64,000 bases of DNA. Origin: Limimonas halophila. Its GTDB lineage: Bacteria > Pseudomonadota > Alphaproteobacteria > Kiloniellales > Rhodovibrionaceae. A model generated the notes under the pieces. It saw only the letters and a list, made by a program, of their open reading frames with translations, ran no database searches and was not told the DNA's origin. Shown here in pieces: positions 1 to 6,658 of this stretch. A program made the translations under genes and the position numbers. The stretch covers positions 1 through 64,000 of the forward strand of contig NZ_FNCE01000003.1 of assembly GCF_900100655.1 (NCBI RefSeq), read 5' to 3'. Positions within the stretch are counted from its first letter, which is position 1, and each line of letters opens with the position of its first letter.

Positions 1-161
1 GTTGCGGTGTCGTGACGGGGCGGTGGATGCTGTCCGCTCAAAACCGCGTACGGGTGCGATGAAACACCGGCTTGCGGCGAACCCCCGCCGCCACGCTTGC
101 GGTGTCGTGACGTGGCGGTGAATGCTGTCCGCTCAGAACTTCGTACAGGTGCGATGAAACA
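1..161. repeat. 66-bp imperfect direct repeat, two copies
   Basis: Positions 1-66 and 96-161 match at 59 of 66 bases, 95 bp apart. Both copies end in a start-like context, gcgATGaaaca. In copy 2 this is the start of the phage ASCH-like gene. In copy 1 the frame from the ATG at 60 runs only 20 codons before stopping inside copy 2. This looks like duplication of a gene's 5' region. The left end of copy 1 may lie outside the window. Confidence 0.75.
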
Positions 162-660
162 AGCCTTGTTTCTTCAGATCGTGATGGCGCCGGGGAACGT
201 GCGGGCGATCCTGGCCGGCGCGAAGACGCAGACGCGCCGGCTGGCGTGGCGGCCGGACGGGCGGCCGACGCGCTGGCGGCAGCTGCACGACCGGGTGCGG
301 GCGGGCGAGGCCGTGACGCTCTGGGTGCGCGAGGCCCACGCCTTCGACGCCGACGGCACGCCCATCTACCGCGCCACGACCGCGCGCACCGACGTCCGCC
401 GCTGGCGCTCTCCCATCCACATGCCCTGGCGCGCCTGCCGCCTGACGCTCACGCTCACGGACACGCGCCTCGCCCCCGTCACCGCCATTTCCGAGGCCGA
501 CGCCAGGGCCGAGGGCGCCCCGCCCAGCGCGGACGGCACCCACCGCGCCGGCTTCCGCGAGATGTGGGAGTCCCTGCACGGCCGCGGCGCGTGGGACGCC
601 GATCCCGAGGTCGTGGCCCTGTCCTTCACCGCGCACCGCTGGGACGAGCAGAACGCGTGA
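154..660 (+). CDS. Phage ASCH-like 'morphogenetic' family protein
   Basis: 168 residues from the ATG at 154. A longer frame exists upstream, but the MKQ start fits family members best. The order of motifs matches small proteins carried by lambdoid and related prophages: ILAGAKTQTRR near the N-terminus, LWVRE, then SPIHMPWRA, ISEADARAEG, FREMWESLHG and a closing AWDADP stretch. The fold is thought to be ASCH/PUA-like and to bind nucleic acid; its role in the phage is unknown. It lies 64 bp before the Gp37/Gp68-family gene, a common pairing in prophages. Family identity is fairly secure. Function is not known. Confidence 0.75.
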   Translation: MKQALFLQIVMAPGNVRAILAGAKTQTRRLAWRPDGRPTRWRQLHDRVRAGEAVTLWVREAHAFDADGTPIYRATTARTDVRRWRSPIHMPWRACRLTLTLTDTRLAPVTAISEADARAEGAPPSADGTHRAGFREMWESLHGRGAWDADPEVVALSFTAHRWDEQNA

Positions 661-724
661 GGCCGCCGCTTGGCACCGCCCGCTCCGGCGTGTCACACGC
701 GGGCAGGCACGCAGCGGGGACGCC

Positions 725-1666
725 ATGACGCTGATCGAGTGGACGGAGGCGACCTGGAACCCGATCGTCGGGTGCTCGCTCGTCTCGCCGGGGTGCACGA
801 ACTGCTACGCCATGCGCCAGGCCGTGCGCCTGTCGCGCAACCCCGCCACGCCACAGTACCACGGCACCGTGACCAGCTCGAAAGCGGGGCCGGTGTGGAC
901 CGGGCGCGTGAACATCGCGGGCGACAGCGTGGTGCGCGCGCCGCTGCGCCGCCGCAAGGCGACGGCGTGGTTCGTCAACTCGATGGGAGACCTGTTCCAC
1001 GAGAACATCCCCACCGCCTGGATCGACCACATCTTCGCCGTCATGGCGCTGGCGCCTCAGCACGTCTTTCAGGTGCTGACCAAGCGGCCGGTGAACATGC
1101 GCGCCTACATGCGCGATCCCGAAGCGCCCGGCCGCGTGGCGCAGGCGATGGCCGCGGAAGGGGGCGAGGGGACGCAGCCGCCCTGGCCGCCGCGCAACGT
1201 CTGGCTGGGCACCAGCGCCGAGGATCAGGCGCGCGCCAGCGAGCGCATTCCCGACCTGCTCGCCACGCCCGCCGCGATCCGCTTCCTGTCGTGCGAGCCG
1301 CTGCTGGGCGCGCTCGATCTGGCGGGGCTGGACGCGCTCGGCCCCGGCGAGCCGCGCGTGCACTGGGTGATCGCGGGCGGGGAGTCCGGCCCGCACGCCC
1401 GGCCGCTGCACCCGGCCTGGCCGCGCGGGCTGCGCGATCAGTGCGCCGCGTCCGGCGCCGCCTTCTTCTTCAAGCAGTGGGGCGTGTGGCGCCCGCCCGA
1501 CCCCGGCGAGACCGGCGAGCGCCGCGCCGTCGCCGCCGACGGGCGGAGCTGGCCGGACGGCGCCGCGCCCGAGGGCGTCGACACCGCGCCCGTCGTCCGC
1601 CTGAGCAAGGCGCGCGCGGGCCGGGCGCTGGACGGCGCGGACTGGAGCCAGATTCCCGGCGCCTGA
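725..1666 (+). CDS. Phage Gp37/Gp68 family protein (DUF5131, three-Cys motif)
   Basis: 313 residues. The N-terminus MTLIEWTEATWNPIVGC leads into the family's cysteine motif CSLVSPGCTNCYA. Further landmarks are FVNSMGDLFHE, VLTKRP, SCEPLLG, WVIAGGESG and a C-terminal FFFKQWG, in the order seen in Gp37/Gp68 (DUF5131) proteins. The cysteine cluster resembles a radical-SAM-type iron-sulfur site, but no activity is established. Such proteins are often encoded beside a three-Cys-motif partner (TcmP); none is seen here. The gene follows the ASCH-like gene on the same strand and supports a prophage origin for this end of the window. Confidence 0.85.
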   Translation: MTLIEWTEATWNPIVGCSLVSPGCTNCYAMRQAVRLSRNPATPQYHGTVTSSKAGPVWTGRVNIAGDSVVRAPLRRRKATAWFVNSMGDLFHENIPTAWIDHIFAVMALAPQHVFQVLTKRPVNMRAYMRDPEAPGRVAQAMAAEGGEGTQPPWPPRNVWLGTSAEDQARASERIPDLLATPAAIRFLSCEPLLGALDLAGLDALGPGEPRVHWVIAGGESGPHARPLHPAWPRGLRDQCAASGAAFFFKQWGVWRPPDPGETGERRAVAADGRSWPDGAAPEGVDTAPVVRLSKARAGRALDGADWSQIPGA

Positions 1667-1770
1667 GTTGGCCGGGGCCTTGCTCGCCGCGCTAGAGTGA
1701 TTGGGCATGTCGTGGCGGCGGATCGATCCCCACCCCCTCTGCCGGCGCGGCGCCGAGCCCCGCGCCGCCG

Positions 1771-1805
1771 TCTCCCCCTCCCCTTCAGTCAAGGGGAGGG
1801 GGAGA
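1771..1805. repeat. Perfect 15-bp hairpin between phage genes
   Basis: Arms 1771-1785 and 1791-1805 are perfect reverse complements around a 5-nt loop (cagtc). The polypyrimidine/polypurine composition (tctccccctcccctt) resembles the hairpin cluster at 3728-3877. It lies in the 225-bp gap between the Gp37/Gp68 gene and the Spo0M-like gene. There is no U-tract, so a simple intrinsic terminator is not obvious. A dispersed palindromic repeat is more likely. Confidence 0.8.
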
Positions 1806-1891
1806 GTGTGAGGGGGAGGGGATGCCGCGGACTGATGCCCCGGCATGGGAGTTCGATGACGTAGAACGCCGCAAGCGGGAAGGGGTGTGCG

Positions 1892-2644
1892 ATGGTCTTC
1901 GGCAAGATCCTGGCGGCCACGGGCGTCGACGGCGCGCGCGTGGACGCGCAGCTGGACGCCGACACCGTGGACGTCGGCGGCACGATCACGGGGCGGCTGG
2001 TCGTCGACGGCGGCGGCGCCGAGCAGGAGGTGCGCGGCCTGGAAGCCGTGCTGGTGGTGGACGCGATGAAGACCGACGACCGCGCCACGCTGCCCACGGT
2101 GCTGACCCGCGCCGACTTCGACGAGGGCTTCACGCTCGCCGCGGGGGAGCGCCGCGAAATCCCCTTCGAGCTGGCCGTGCCGGCGGGCGCGCCCCCGGCC
2201 ATGACCGAGCGCCCGGCGCACGTCTACGTCACCAGCGCCGCCGACGTGCCGCTGGCGGTCGACCCCACCGACGTCGACCCCGTCACCGTGCGGCCCACGC
2301 AGCTTCACCGCGACGTGCTGACCGTGATGACCGAGCACGGCCTGCATCTCGAACAGGAACACGTCATGCGCACCCGGCGCGGCGTCATGCAGGAGCTGGC
2401 GTTCGAAGCGGACGCGGGCGGCGAGCAGGCCGTCGAGGTCGCCTTCGTGCCCGCGCCCGGCGACGGTTACGACCTGATCGTCGACGAGAATCTGGCCGGG
2501 CGCACCGCCAAGCGCCTGGTGGCCGACGCCCTGGACGTGGACATCGACGAGTCCGAGGCGCGCATGCACATGCCCGGCGGGCCCGACGGCCCCGGCCTGG
2601 ACCGCGTGCGCCGGGCGCTCGCGGAGCGGGTGAGCGGGACGTAA
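1892..2644 (+). CDS. Spo0M-like (SpoOM family) arrestin-fold protein
   Basis: 250 residues beginning MVFGKILAATGVDGARVDAQL. The family signature is an N-terminal FxKxLAxxGxxxAxVD segment, an alternating beta pattern with GGxxEQEVRGLE, a middle EIPFEL, and AVDPTDVD. It matches SpoOM proteins, arrestin-like beta sandwiches first named in Bacillus sporulation control but widespread in bacteria that do not sporulate. Here it must act otherwise, perhaps as a cytoplasmic scaffold. It sits between phage-type genes and just after a large hairpin, so it may be cargo. No catalytic residues are expected. Confidence 0.8.
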   Translation: MVFGKILAATGVDGARVDAQLDADTVDVGGTITGRLVVDGGGAEQEVRGLEAVLVVDAMKTDDRATLPTVLTRADFDEGFTLAAGERREIPFELAVPAGAPPAMTERPAHVYVTSAADVPLAVDPTDVDPVTVRPTQLHRDVLTVMTEHGLHLEQEHVMRTRRGVMQELAFEADAGGEQAVEVAFVPAPGDGYDLIVDENLAGRTAKRLVADALDVDIDESEARMHMPGGPDGPGLDRVRRALAERVSGT

Positions 2645-2695
2645 CGGCAACGACTCCGGCGTTCGCGTTCGTTCGCTCTTCGTTCATGTTTTGGC

Positions 2696-2724
2696 TTGAC
2701 GCGCCCGGCCTGTGCCGCTAATCT
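2696..2724 (+). promoter_or_regulatory. Sigma-70-type promoter before the lysis cassette
   Basis: TTGACG at 2696-2701 and TAATCT at 2719-2724 are separated by exactly 17 bp, close to the housekeeping consensus. Transcription would begin near 2731, just ahead of the hairpin at 2740-2774. Either the promoter is attenuated by that hairpin or the two belong to different units. Confidence 0.5.
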
Positions 2725-2739
2725 CGGTCGCGAAATTGC

Positions 2740-2774
2740 AGCCCCGTCCCGGTTCGCCCGGGGCGGGGCTTTTT
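2740..2774 (+). terminator. Intrinsic terminator or attenuator
   Basis: Left arm 2740-2752 and right arm 2758-2770 form a 13-bp stem with one G-U pair around a ttcgc loop, followed by a run of five T (2770-2774). It could end transcription of the Spo0M-like gene. Because a good promoter lies just upstream, it may instead attenuate entry into the lysis genes. Confidence 0.7.
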
Positions 2775-2820
2775 CGTGTCCGGCGGTCGCGACCGCCACC
2801 CCCACAATCGAGGCAGGACG

Positions 2821-3177
2821 GTGCATGAAGCAGTTGCCCTGAAGCTCTGGAAGCTCGTGTTCGGCGCCGGCGGGATCGTGTTGGCGGTCAGCACGCTCGG
2901 CTGGCGCGTCTACCAGCACCTGGAGCGCCGCGTGGAGGCGCTGCGCGTGGACGTCGCCCGCCGCGACGAACCCCGCGAGGCCGAGATGCGTACGCGCATG
3001 GACAAGCTGGAAGACGACATCGGCTCGCTGCGCGCGACCATCGCCACGGTGTCCGACCTGGACCGCCACTTCGGCCACTTGAACGCCGCGCTCGCCGAGC
3101 TGCGCCAGGACGTGCGCCAGACCAACCACCGCATCGACGAGCTCCAGGGCCGCGCACCGCGCGGGAGCCCAGCATGA
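2821..3177 (+). CDS. Small membrane coiled-coil phage protein (DUF2730-like)
   Basis: 118 residues if translation starts at the GTG at 2821, which has a gaggcagg ribosome binding site. An upstream ATG at 2776 is in frame but lies right after the terminator and has no visible site. A hydrophobic segment (LVFGAGGIVLAVSTLGWRVY, about residues 10-29) is followed by a heptad-like charged helix to the C-terminus. This layout matches DUF2730-type proteins of Mu-like and other phages, placed next to lysis genes. The stop overlaps the next start as ATGA, so the two are translationally coupled. Assignment rests on layout and context. Confidence 0.6.
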   Translation: MHEAVALKLWKLVFGAGGIVLAVSTLGWRVYQHLERRVEALRVDVARRDEPREAEMRTRMDKLEDDIGSLRATIATVSDLDRHFGHLNAALAELRQDVRQTNHRIDELQGRAPRGSPA

Positions 3178-3587
3178 CGATCCATTTCGACGCAGAGGAC
3201 CTGCACGCCGCCGCGCTCACCCTCATCGGCGAGGCGCGCGGCGAGGGCCGCGACGGCATGACCGCCGTGGCCTGGGTCATCCGCAACCGCGTGGCCGATC
3301 CGCGCTGGCCCGGCCGGCCGGCGCGCGTGGCCCGCGAGCCCAAGCAGTTCAGCGCCTGGAACCGCCGGGCCGGGAACCTGGGGAACCTGCACCGCATGCT
3401 GCAGGCCGGGTTCCGCGACGAGCTCTACCGCAGCGCCCGCGCCATCGCGGCGGGGGTGTTCGCGGACCTGCTCGCCGATCCCACCGGCGGCGCCACGCAC
3501 TACCACACCACCAACATCACCCCCGCCTGGGCGGATGGCGACAAGGAAACCGCCCGCCTGGGCAGCCACGTCTTCTACGCGCTGTAA
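3174..3587 (+). CDS. SleB-type cell wall hydrolase, phage endolysin
   Basis: 137 residues covering one Hydrolase_2 (SleB-like) domain. The N-terminal LTLIGEARGEG carries the conserved glutamate, followed by AVAWVIRNRV, then FSAWN near residue 60, and GATHYHTT with a late Trp. This family cleaves peptidoglycan glycan strands (lytic transglycosylase or muramidase type). There is no signal peptide, so export would need the holin-like protein encoded downstream. It is coupled by a 4-bp overlap to the preceding membrane protein. Its position in a lysis cassette supports an endolysin role rather than a host cortex-lytic enzyme. Confidence 0.8.
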   Translation: MTIHFDAEDLHAAALTLIGEARGEGRDGMTAVAWVIRNRVADPRWPGRPARVAREPKQFSAWNRRAGNLGNLHRMLQAGFRDELYRSARAIAAGVFADLLADPTGGATHYHTTNITPAWADGDKETARLGSHVFYAL

Positions 3588-3972
3588 GGGCGGGTGCGCG
3601 CGCATCCCAAGCCCGCTGATCGCAAAACCGTGGATGGCCCGAACGGCCATCGCAACACGTCCGGTGGCAAACGTGCGGCACGGACGGTTTCCGATGATCC
3701 GCCCATCCGGTCATGGCCTAATCCCCCGCGTGCTTTCGCCCGACAGCGAAAGCACGCACCCCCTTCTCCCGTCGGGAGAAGGGGGGCTGAGGCGCTGCCG
3801 TCCGTCCGCGGCCCATCCCCTTTCTCCTTCAGGAGAAAGGGGATCGGGATTTCCGCGCGGGCGCGCGGAAATCCCGAGGGGAATGAGGCGCGCATCCGTT
3901 CGCCGTGTCGGACACACCAGACCGCTTCGCGCTGAAGTCGTGACATCACTGGACCCTGAAAGGACTACCGCC
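3588..3972. repeat. Gene-free stretch with four perfect hairpins
   Basis: No convincing gene is present. Four perfect palindromes lie end to end: 3728-3739/3746-3757 (12 bp), 3759-3770/3774-3785 (12 bp), 3817-3828/3831-3842 (12 bp) and 3844-3858/3863-3877 (15 bp). The second and third share ccccttctcc-type arms with the hairpin at 1771-1805. None is followed by a T-run. They look like a cluster of dispersed palindromic elements inserted between the endolysin and holin-like genes. Confidence 0.8.
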
Positions 3973-4335
3973 ATGCTCGATCTCAGTCCCCTCATCACCA
4001 CGGGCGCCAACCTCCTGGAGCCCGCGCTGCTCGCCATCGCCTCGTGGGTGGCGGCGGAGCTGGCCGCGCTCATCGGCGCCCGCACGTCCAGCGAGCTGGC
4101 CGGCGTCGTCGACGACGCCCTCGGCAAGGCCGTGCGCTACGCCGTCGATCGCGCGCGCGACGAGGGCAAGGACGTCGCCACCGTGCCCGTGAAGAACGAG
4201 GTCATCCGCGAGGCCGTCAGCTTCGCCGCGGAGGCCGCGCCCAAGGCGCTCAAGAAGCTGGGCCTGAACCCCGGCACCGAGCAGGGGCGGGCGCGCATCG
4301 CCAAGTGGGTGCGCGCGCGGCTGCCGGAAGCGTGA
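3973..4335 (+). CDS. Holin-like small phage membrane protein
   Basis: 120 residues from the ATG at 3973. A hydrophobic N-terminal segment (residues 10-38, LLEPALLAIASWVAAELAAL) is followed by two amphipathic helices, the second containing the motif EVIREAVSFAAEAAPKALKKLGL and ending in a basic tail. This one-membrane-segment plus helical-tail plan resembles phage holins of the LLH/phage_holin_6 type. Its place between endolysin and spanins fits a pore or pinhole role in the inner membrane. Sequence similarity is only moderate, so the call relies partly on context. Confidence 0.55.
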   Translation: MLDLSPLITTGANLLEPALLAIASWVAAELAALIGARTSSELAGVVDDALGKAVRYAVDRARDEGKDVATVPVKNEVIREAVSFAAEAAPKALKKLGLNPGTEQGRARIAKWVRARLPEA

Positions 4336-4339
4336 GCCC

Positions 4340-4540
4340 GTGCTCTGGCTCGCCCTGGGCGGATCGGGCGTGGCGGCCTTTGCCGTCTGGCTGCTCGTCC
4401 GCCGCGCCCGCGCCGCCGGCCGCGAGGCGGCGGCGCGCCGTCAGGCCGAAGCCGCGCTCGATGCCAAGCGCCGCGCGGACGGTGTCGGCGTGCACGCTCC
4501 TGAGCGCACTCGCCAGCGCCTGCGCCGGGGCGGGTTCTAG
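4340..4540 (+). CDS. Rz-like i-spanin (small inner-membrane protein)
   Basis: 66 residues from a GTG start four bases after the holin-like stop. An N-terminal membrane segment (LWLALGGSGVAAFAVWLLV) is followed by an Ala/Arg/Glu-rich helix, the shape of an Rz inner-membrane spanin. It is short for the family. Spanins link the inner and outer membranes and disrupt the outer membrane at lysis. The o-spanin-like frame begins inside this gene in a different frame, the known embedded Rz/Rz1 arrangement. Sequence alone would not identify it; the nested lipoprotein makes it plausible. Confidence 0.5.
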   Translation: MLWLALGGSGVAAFAVWLLVRRARAAGREAAARRQAEAALDAKRRADGVGVHAPERTRQRLRRGGF

Positions 4541-4742
4541 CGTCGTCGCCCCTGCGGCGCCCGCCTACACCGACACCGTCCAGGCCCGCGCGGCCGAAGA
4601 GCTGGCCGAGTTGCCCCCGCCGTGTCCCCGCGACGCCGCTCCCGACGGCTGCTCGGCCGTGCACCGCCTGGTGATCGACTACGGCCGTCTGCGCCGGCGG
4701 GTGCGGGCGATGCGGGATGCGGCGACGGACCCGGACCGGTGA
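4461..4742 (+). CDS. Rz1-like o-spanin lipoprotein, nested start
   Basis: 93 residues from the ATG at 4461, which lies within the Rz-like gene in another frame. Residues 1-20 form a signal peptide and C21 follows LASA, a usable though imperfect lipobox, so an outer-membrane lipoprotein is expected. The mature part has paired cysteines (PPPCP and DGCSA) and a C-terminal basic helix containing VIDYGRLRRRVRA, common in proteobacterial Rz1-type proteins. Overlap of the two genes is typical of lambda-like lysis cassettes. Codon use matches the neighbours. The lipoprotein call is stronger than the partner call. Confidence 0.6.
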   Translation: MPSAARTVSACTLLSALASACAGAGSSVVAPAAPAYTDTVQARAAEELAELPPPCPRDAAPDGCSAVHRLVIDYGRLRRRVRAMRDAATDPDR

Positions 4743-4825
4743 TTGATCCCGATCAAGACGTGTCGCGCCGCATCGGTTAGGCTGCGTGGTGGAGGTTCGA
4801 CGCGCAACGGGAGGGCGATCACGCC

Positions 4826-5353
4826 ATGAGCTACAAGCGCATCCTCGTCGCCGTGGACGGCTCGGCCAATGCGGCCCGGGCCCTCTCGGCCGCCACCGAC
4901 TTGGCGAAGCAGTGGGACAGCCGCATCGTCCTGGTGCACGCCGTCATGTCCGGCGCCCTGCCCAAGGAACTGCTGGAATGGGCGCGTGTGGAATACGGCG
5001 TCGACACGCGCCAGGAAGCCGAGCCCCAGGTGGACATGCCCGGCTTCGGCCGGCTGGGCGTGGTCACGCACGAACAAGTCTCGCGTGCGCCCTATCACAC
5101 ACGCGTCGCCCTTGGCCGCGCCGTGCTTCAGGACGCCGAACACCGGGCCCACAACGACGGGGTCCGCGATACGCGCGTGCTGCTGGAGGACGGCGAACCC
5201 GCCGAAGTCATCCGCCACGCCGTCGACAGCGAAAAGCCCGACCTCATCGTCATGGGCACGCGCGGCCTCGGCACTTGGCGCGGGATGCTCGCCGGAAGCG
5301 TCTCTCAGAAGGTGATCGGGCTGCACACCGTCCCGACCCTCCTCATCCCCTAA
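4826..5353 (+). CDS. Universal stress protein, UspA family
   Basis: 175 residues, one Usp domain. It opens KRILVAVDGSANAARAL, has VLVHAV at strand 2, and ends with DLIVMGTRGLGTW...AGSVSQKV, the G-2x-G-9x-G(S/T) nucleotide-binding motif, so it should bind ATP. A roughly 40-residue insertion after the first 40 residues (LPKELLEWARVEYGVDTR onward) makes it longer than the usual 140-150 residues. Such proteins bind nucleotides and aid survival in stress, mostly in the cytoplasm. It is monocistronic, and its TAA stop forms the first bases of a small palindrome (5351-5368). Confidence 0.9.
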   Translation: MSYKRILVAVDGSANAARALSAATDLAKQWDSRIVLVHAVMSGALPKELLEWARVEYGVDTRQEAEPQVDMPGFGRLGVVTHEQVSRAPYHTRVALGRAVLQDAEHRAHNDGVRDTRVLLEDGEPAEVIRHAVDSEKPDLIVMGTRGLGTWRGMLAGSVSQKVIGLHTVPTLLIP

Positions 5354-5368
5354 ACTGTGCGCAGTTTA
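5351..5368. repeat. Palindrome overlapping the usp stop codon
   Basis: taaactg (5351-5357) and cagttta (5362-5368) are perfect reverse complements around tgcg. The first three bases are the stop codon of the Usp gene. No strong T-run follows. It lies at the left edge of the 93-bp degenerate repeat array. Confidence 0.6.
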
Positions 5369-5582
5369 ATCCGGCCTGTCCGCCATCAATGGGGGCGTGT
5401 CGGGCTCCAGCCCCTTTCACCGGGATGGCGGTGGCGAAAGGACCGCCCCGGGGGCCGTTTAAACCGGCCTGTCCGCCATAATTGGGGGGCATGTCGGACA
5501 CCAGACCCTGCATCCGGGATGCCTGATCGGGGAGGAAGGGCGTTGGCGGCTTAATCCGTCCCGGTGGCGATAAGTGGGGGCC
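5365..5582. repeat. Three degenerate ~93-bp tandem repeat units
   Basis: Units begin at 5365, 5458 and about 5550. The first two share ttaa(t/a)ccggcctgtccgcc, then aatgggggcgtgtcgg or attggggggcatgtcgg. The third is more diverged, cttaatccgtcccggtggcg then taagtggggg. Spacing is 93 and 92 bp. No convincing reading frame runs through it. The function is unknown. Confidence 0.6.
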
Positions 5583-5636
5583 GGTCCAAGGCCACGCCCT
5601 GTCGCCGGGGCGCACGCGCAAACCCAAGCGCCAACG

Positions 5637-5668
5637 AAAAACGGGGCGTCCCGGGCGGGACGCCCCGT
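5637..5668 (-). terminator. Intrinsic terminator for the 46-residue peptide gene
   Basis: 5641-5652 and 5657-5668 form a perfect 12-bp GC-rich stem around gggc. Read on the minus strand it is followed by a U-run (complement of 5637-5640). It lies 40 bp downstream of the small minus-strand gene that ends at 5708, and supports that gene being transcribed. Confidence 0.75.
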
Positions 5669-5707
5669 TCATCTGTCCGAAAGGCGGCTCGTTGTGGGTG
5701 GGCAAGC

Positions 5708-5848
5708 TTACTCGGTGACGATCACCGGGCCGTTGCCGAAGCTGTCACCACTGCCGGTGTTCGGCGAGCCCATGCCGAAGTAGGACGCCGCCGAGCCCAC
5801 AACCACGGCGAGCACAATCACACCAATCGCCAAGCGCATCGTCTGCAT
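5708..5848 (-). CDS. 46-residue exported or membrane peptide
   Basis: Not recognised as a known family. The ATG at 5848 is preceded by AAAGGAGGAT, a near-perfect ribosome binding site. The product starts MQTMRLAIGVIVLAVVVGSAAS, one hydrophobic segment that could be a signal peptide (cut near GSA-AS) or a membrane anchor. About 25 polar, glycine-rich residues follow, ending in PVIVTE. A strong terminator follows on the same strand and a TTGACA -35 element lies about 95 bp upstream. It is a complete small transcription unit, well separated from both neighbours. I think it is real; its function is unknown. Confidence 0.65.
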   Translation of the reverse strand: MQTMRLAIGVIVLAVVVGSAASYFGMGSPNTGSGDSFGNGPVIVTE

Positions 5849-6235
5849 CGTTCATCCTCCTTTGACCGCGACCGCAACGCGAATGTGGATGCGGTGTACG
5901 GCCGCGGCAAATTCCGGCGCTGCATAGCTCGTACGCCCCAATGTCAAAGCGTACAGGCACGCGGGTTGCATCTGGAAAAACTCCTCGAATTCGGCGTTTT
6001 ACCCGTGTGTACGTGCGATGGCGGTTCCGTGACAGCCGTTTACGCGTTCGCGCCGTCGAACACGTACGGTGACCGCCGTTCGAACGCCCGGGCTGCTTGG
6101 TGTTCGGGCGCCTTCTGGGCGGCCGGCGCCAGCCTTCGCGATGCACGCGGGGGTTGATCGCGGCGGGCGTGGTGGCCGGCTTCCCCGCGCGCCTGCCAAC
6201 TTTCCCAGTCTGCCCGAACGTGGCACAGTGCGGCC
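5849..6235. promoter_or_regulatory. Gene-free leader and promoter region of the 46-residue peptide
   Basis: No gene seen. On the minus strand, TTGACA (complement of 5942-5947) and TATGCA (complement of 5921-5926) could form a promoter with a short 15-bp spacer, giving a leader of roughly 70 nt before the peptide start. The rest, toward 6235, shows GC-rich short inverted repeats but no clear site for the plus-strand gene at 6236. Confidence 0.3.
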
Positions 6236-6652
6236 ATGTTCAAGTGGCTTCGCAAGCTGGGCGGCGACGATGCGGACGGTGATGCCGAGGCAGCGGCGGA
6301 CGCGGTCCACGCCGTCGAGCCCGGCCCGGGGTTCTTCGTGCCCGGGCACGCGGATCGCGCGGCGGCGGCGGAAGCGGTGGACGCCATCGCTGAGCGGCTG
6401 GGCCGCGTTCTCAAGGGCGCGGTCTCGGAACAACGCTACGCCGGGCTGGTGTACGACCACGACGGTACGCGCTACCGCAGCGACGTGGGGGAGATCGATC
6501 CGCGCACCGGTGAAACGGTGGTCTGCATTCTGCATCAGGACGAGCGCGAGCAGTACCTGATCTGTACGCCCAAGCGCGGGGCGGACGCGGGCCTGCCGCT
6601 GCTGGTCAGCGACACCGAGGTCGAAAAGGCGGTCGTCTTCCGCGATTCCTGA
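6236..6652 (+). CDS. Hypothetical acidic protein
   Basis: 138 residues, not recognised. A short basic start (MFKWLRKLGG) leads into an acidic Ala/Asp-rich linker to about residue 30. A compact domain follows with an amphipathic helix (AAEAVDAIAERLGRVLKGAV) and beta-like segments containing YAGLVYDHDGTRYRSDVGEID and VVCILHQDER. There is no signal peptide or membrane segment. The ribosome binding site is weak. It converges with the ADP-ribosylglycohydrolase gene, ending 6 bp from its stop. Codon use and acidity match the surrounding genes, so it is probably real. Confidence 0.6.
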   Translation: MFKWLRKLGGDDADGDAEAAADAVHAVEPGPGFFVPGHADRAAAAEAVDAIAERLGRVLKGAVSEQRYAGLVYDHDGTRYRSDVGEIDPRTGETVVCILHQDEREQYLICTPKRGADAGLPLLVSDTEVEKAVVFRDS

Positions 6653-6658
6653 CCCCGT

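Noticed and set aside
1-161. The 66-bp repeat as phage attachment sites
   Set aside because: The copies are only 95 bp apart with no integrase or tRNA end in the window; attL and attR should flank the prophage.
2776-2820. ATG at 2776 as start of the membrane coiled-coil protein
   Set aside because: It lies two bases after the terminator T-run with no ribosome site; the GTG at 2821 has one and removes a polar extension before the membrane segment.
5365-5582. CRISPR array
   Set aside because: Units are 93 bp, degenerate and contiguous, with no short repeat-spacer pattern and no cas genes.
5343-5705. Minus-strand protein of about 120 residues with an internal GGQAGLN repeat
   Set aside because: The repeated peptide is just the translation of the 93-bp DNA repeat; no ribosome site, and the terminator at 5637-5668 lies within it.
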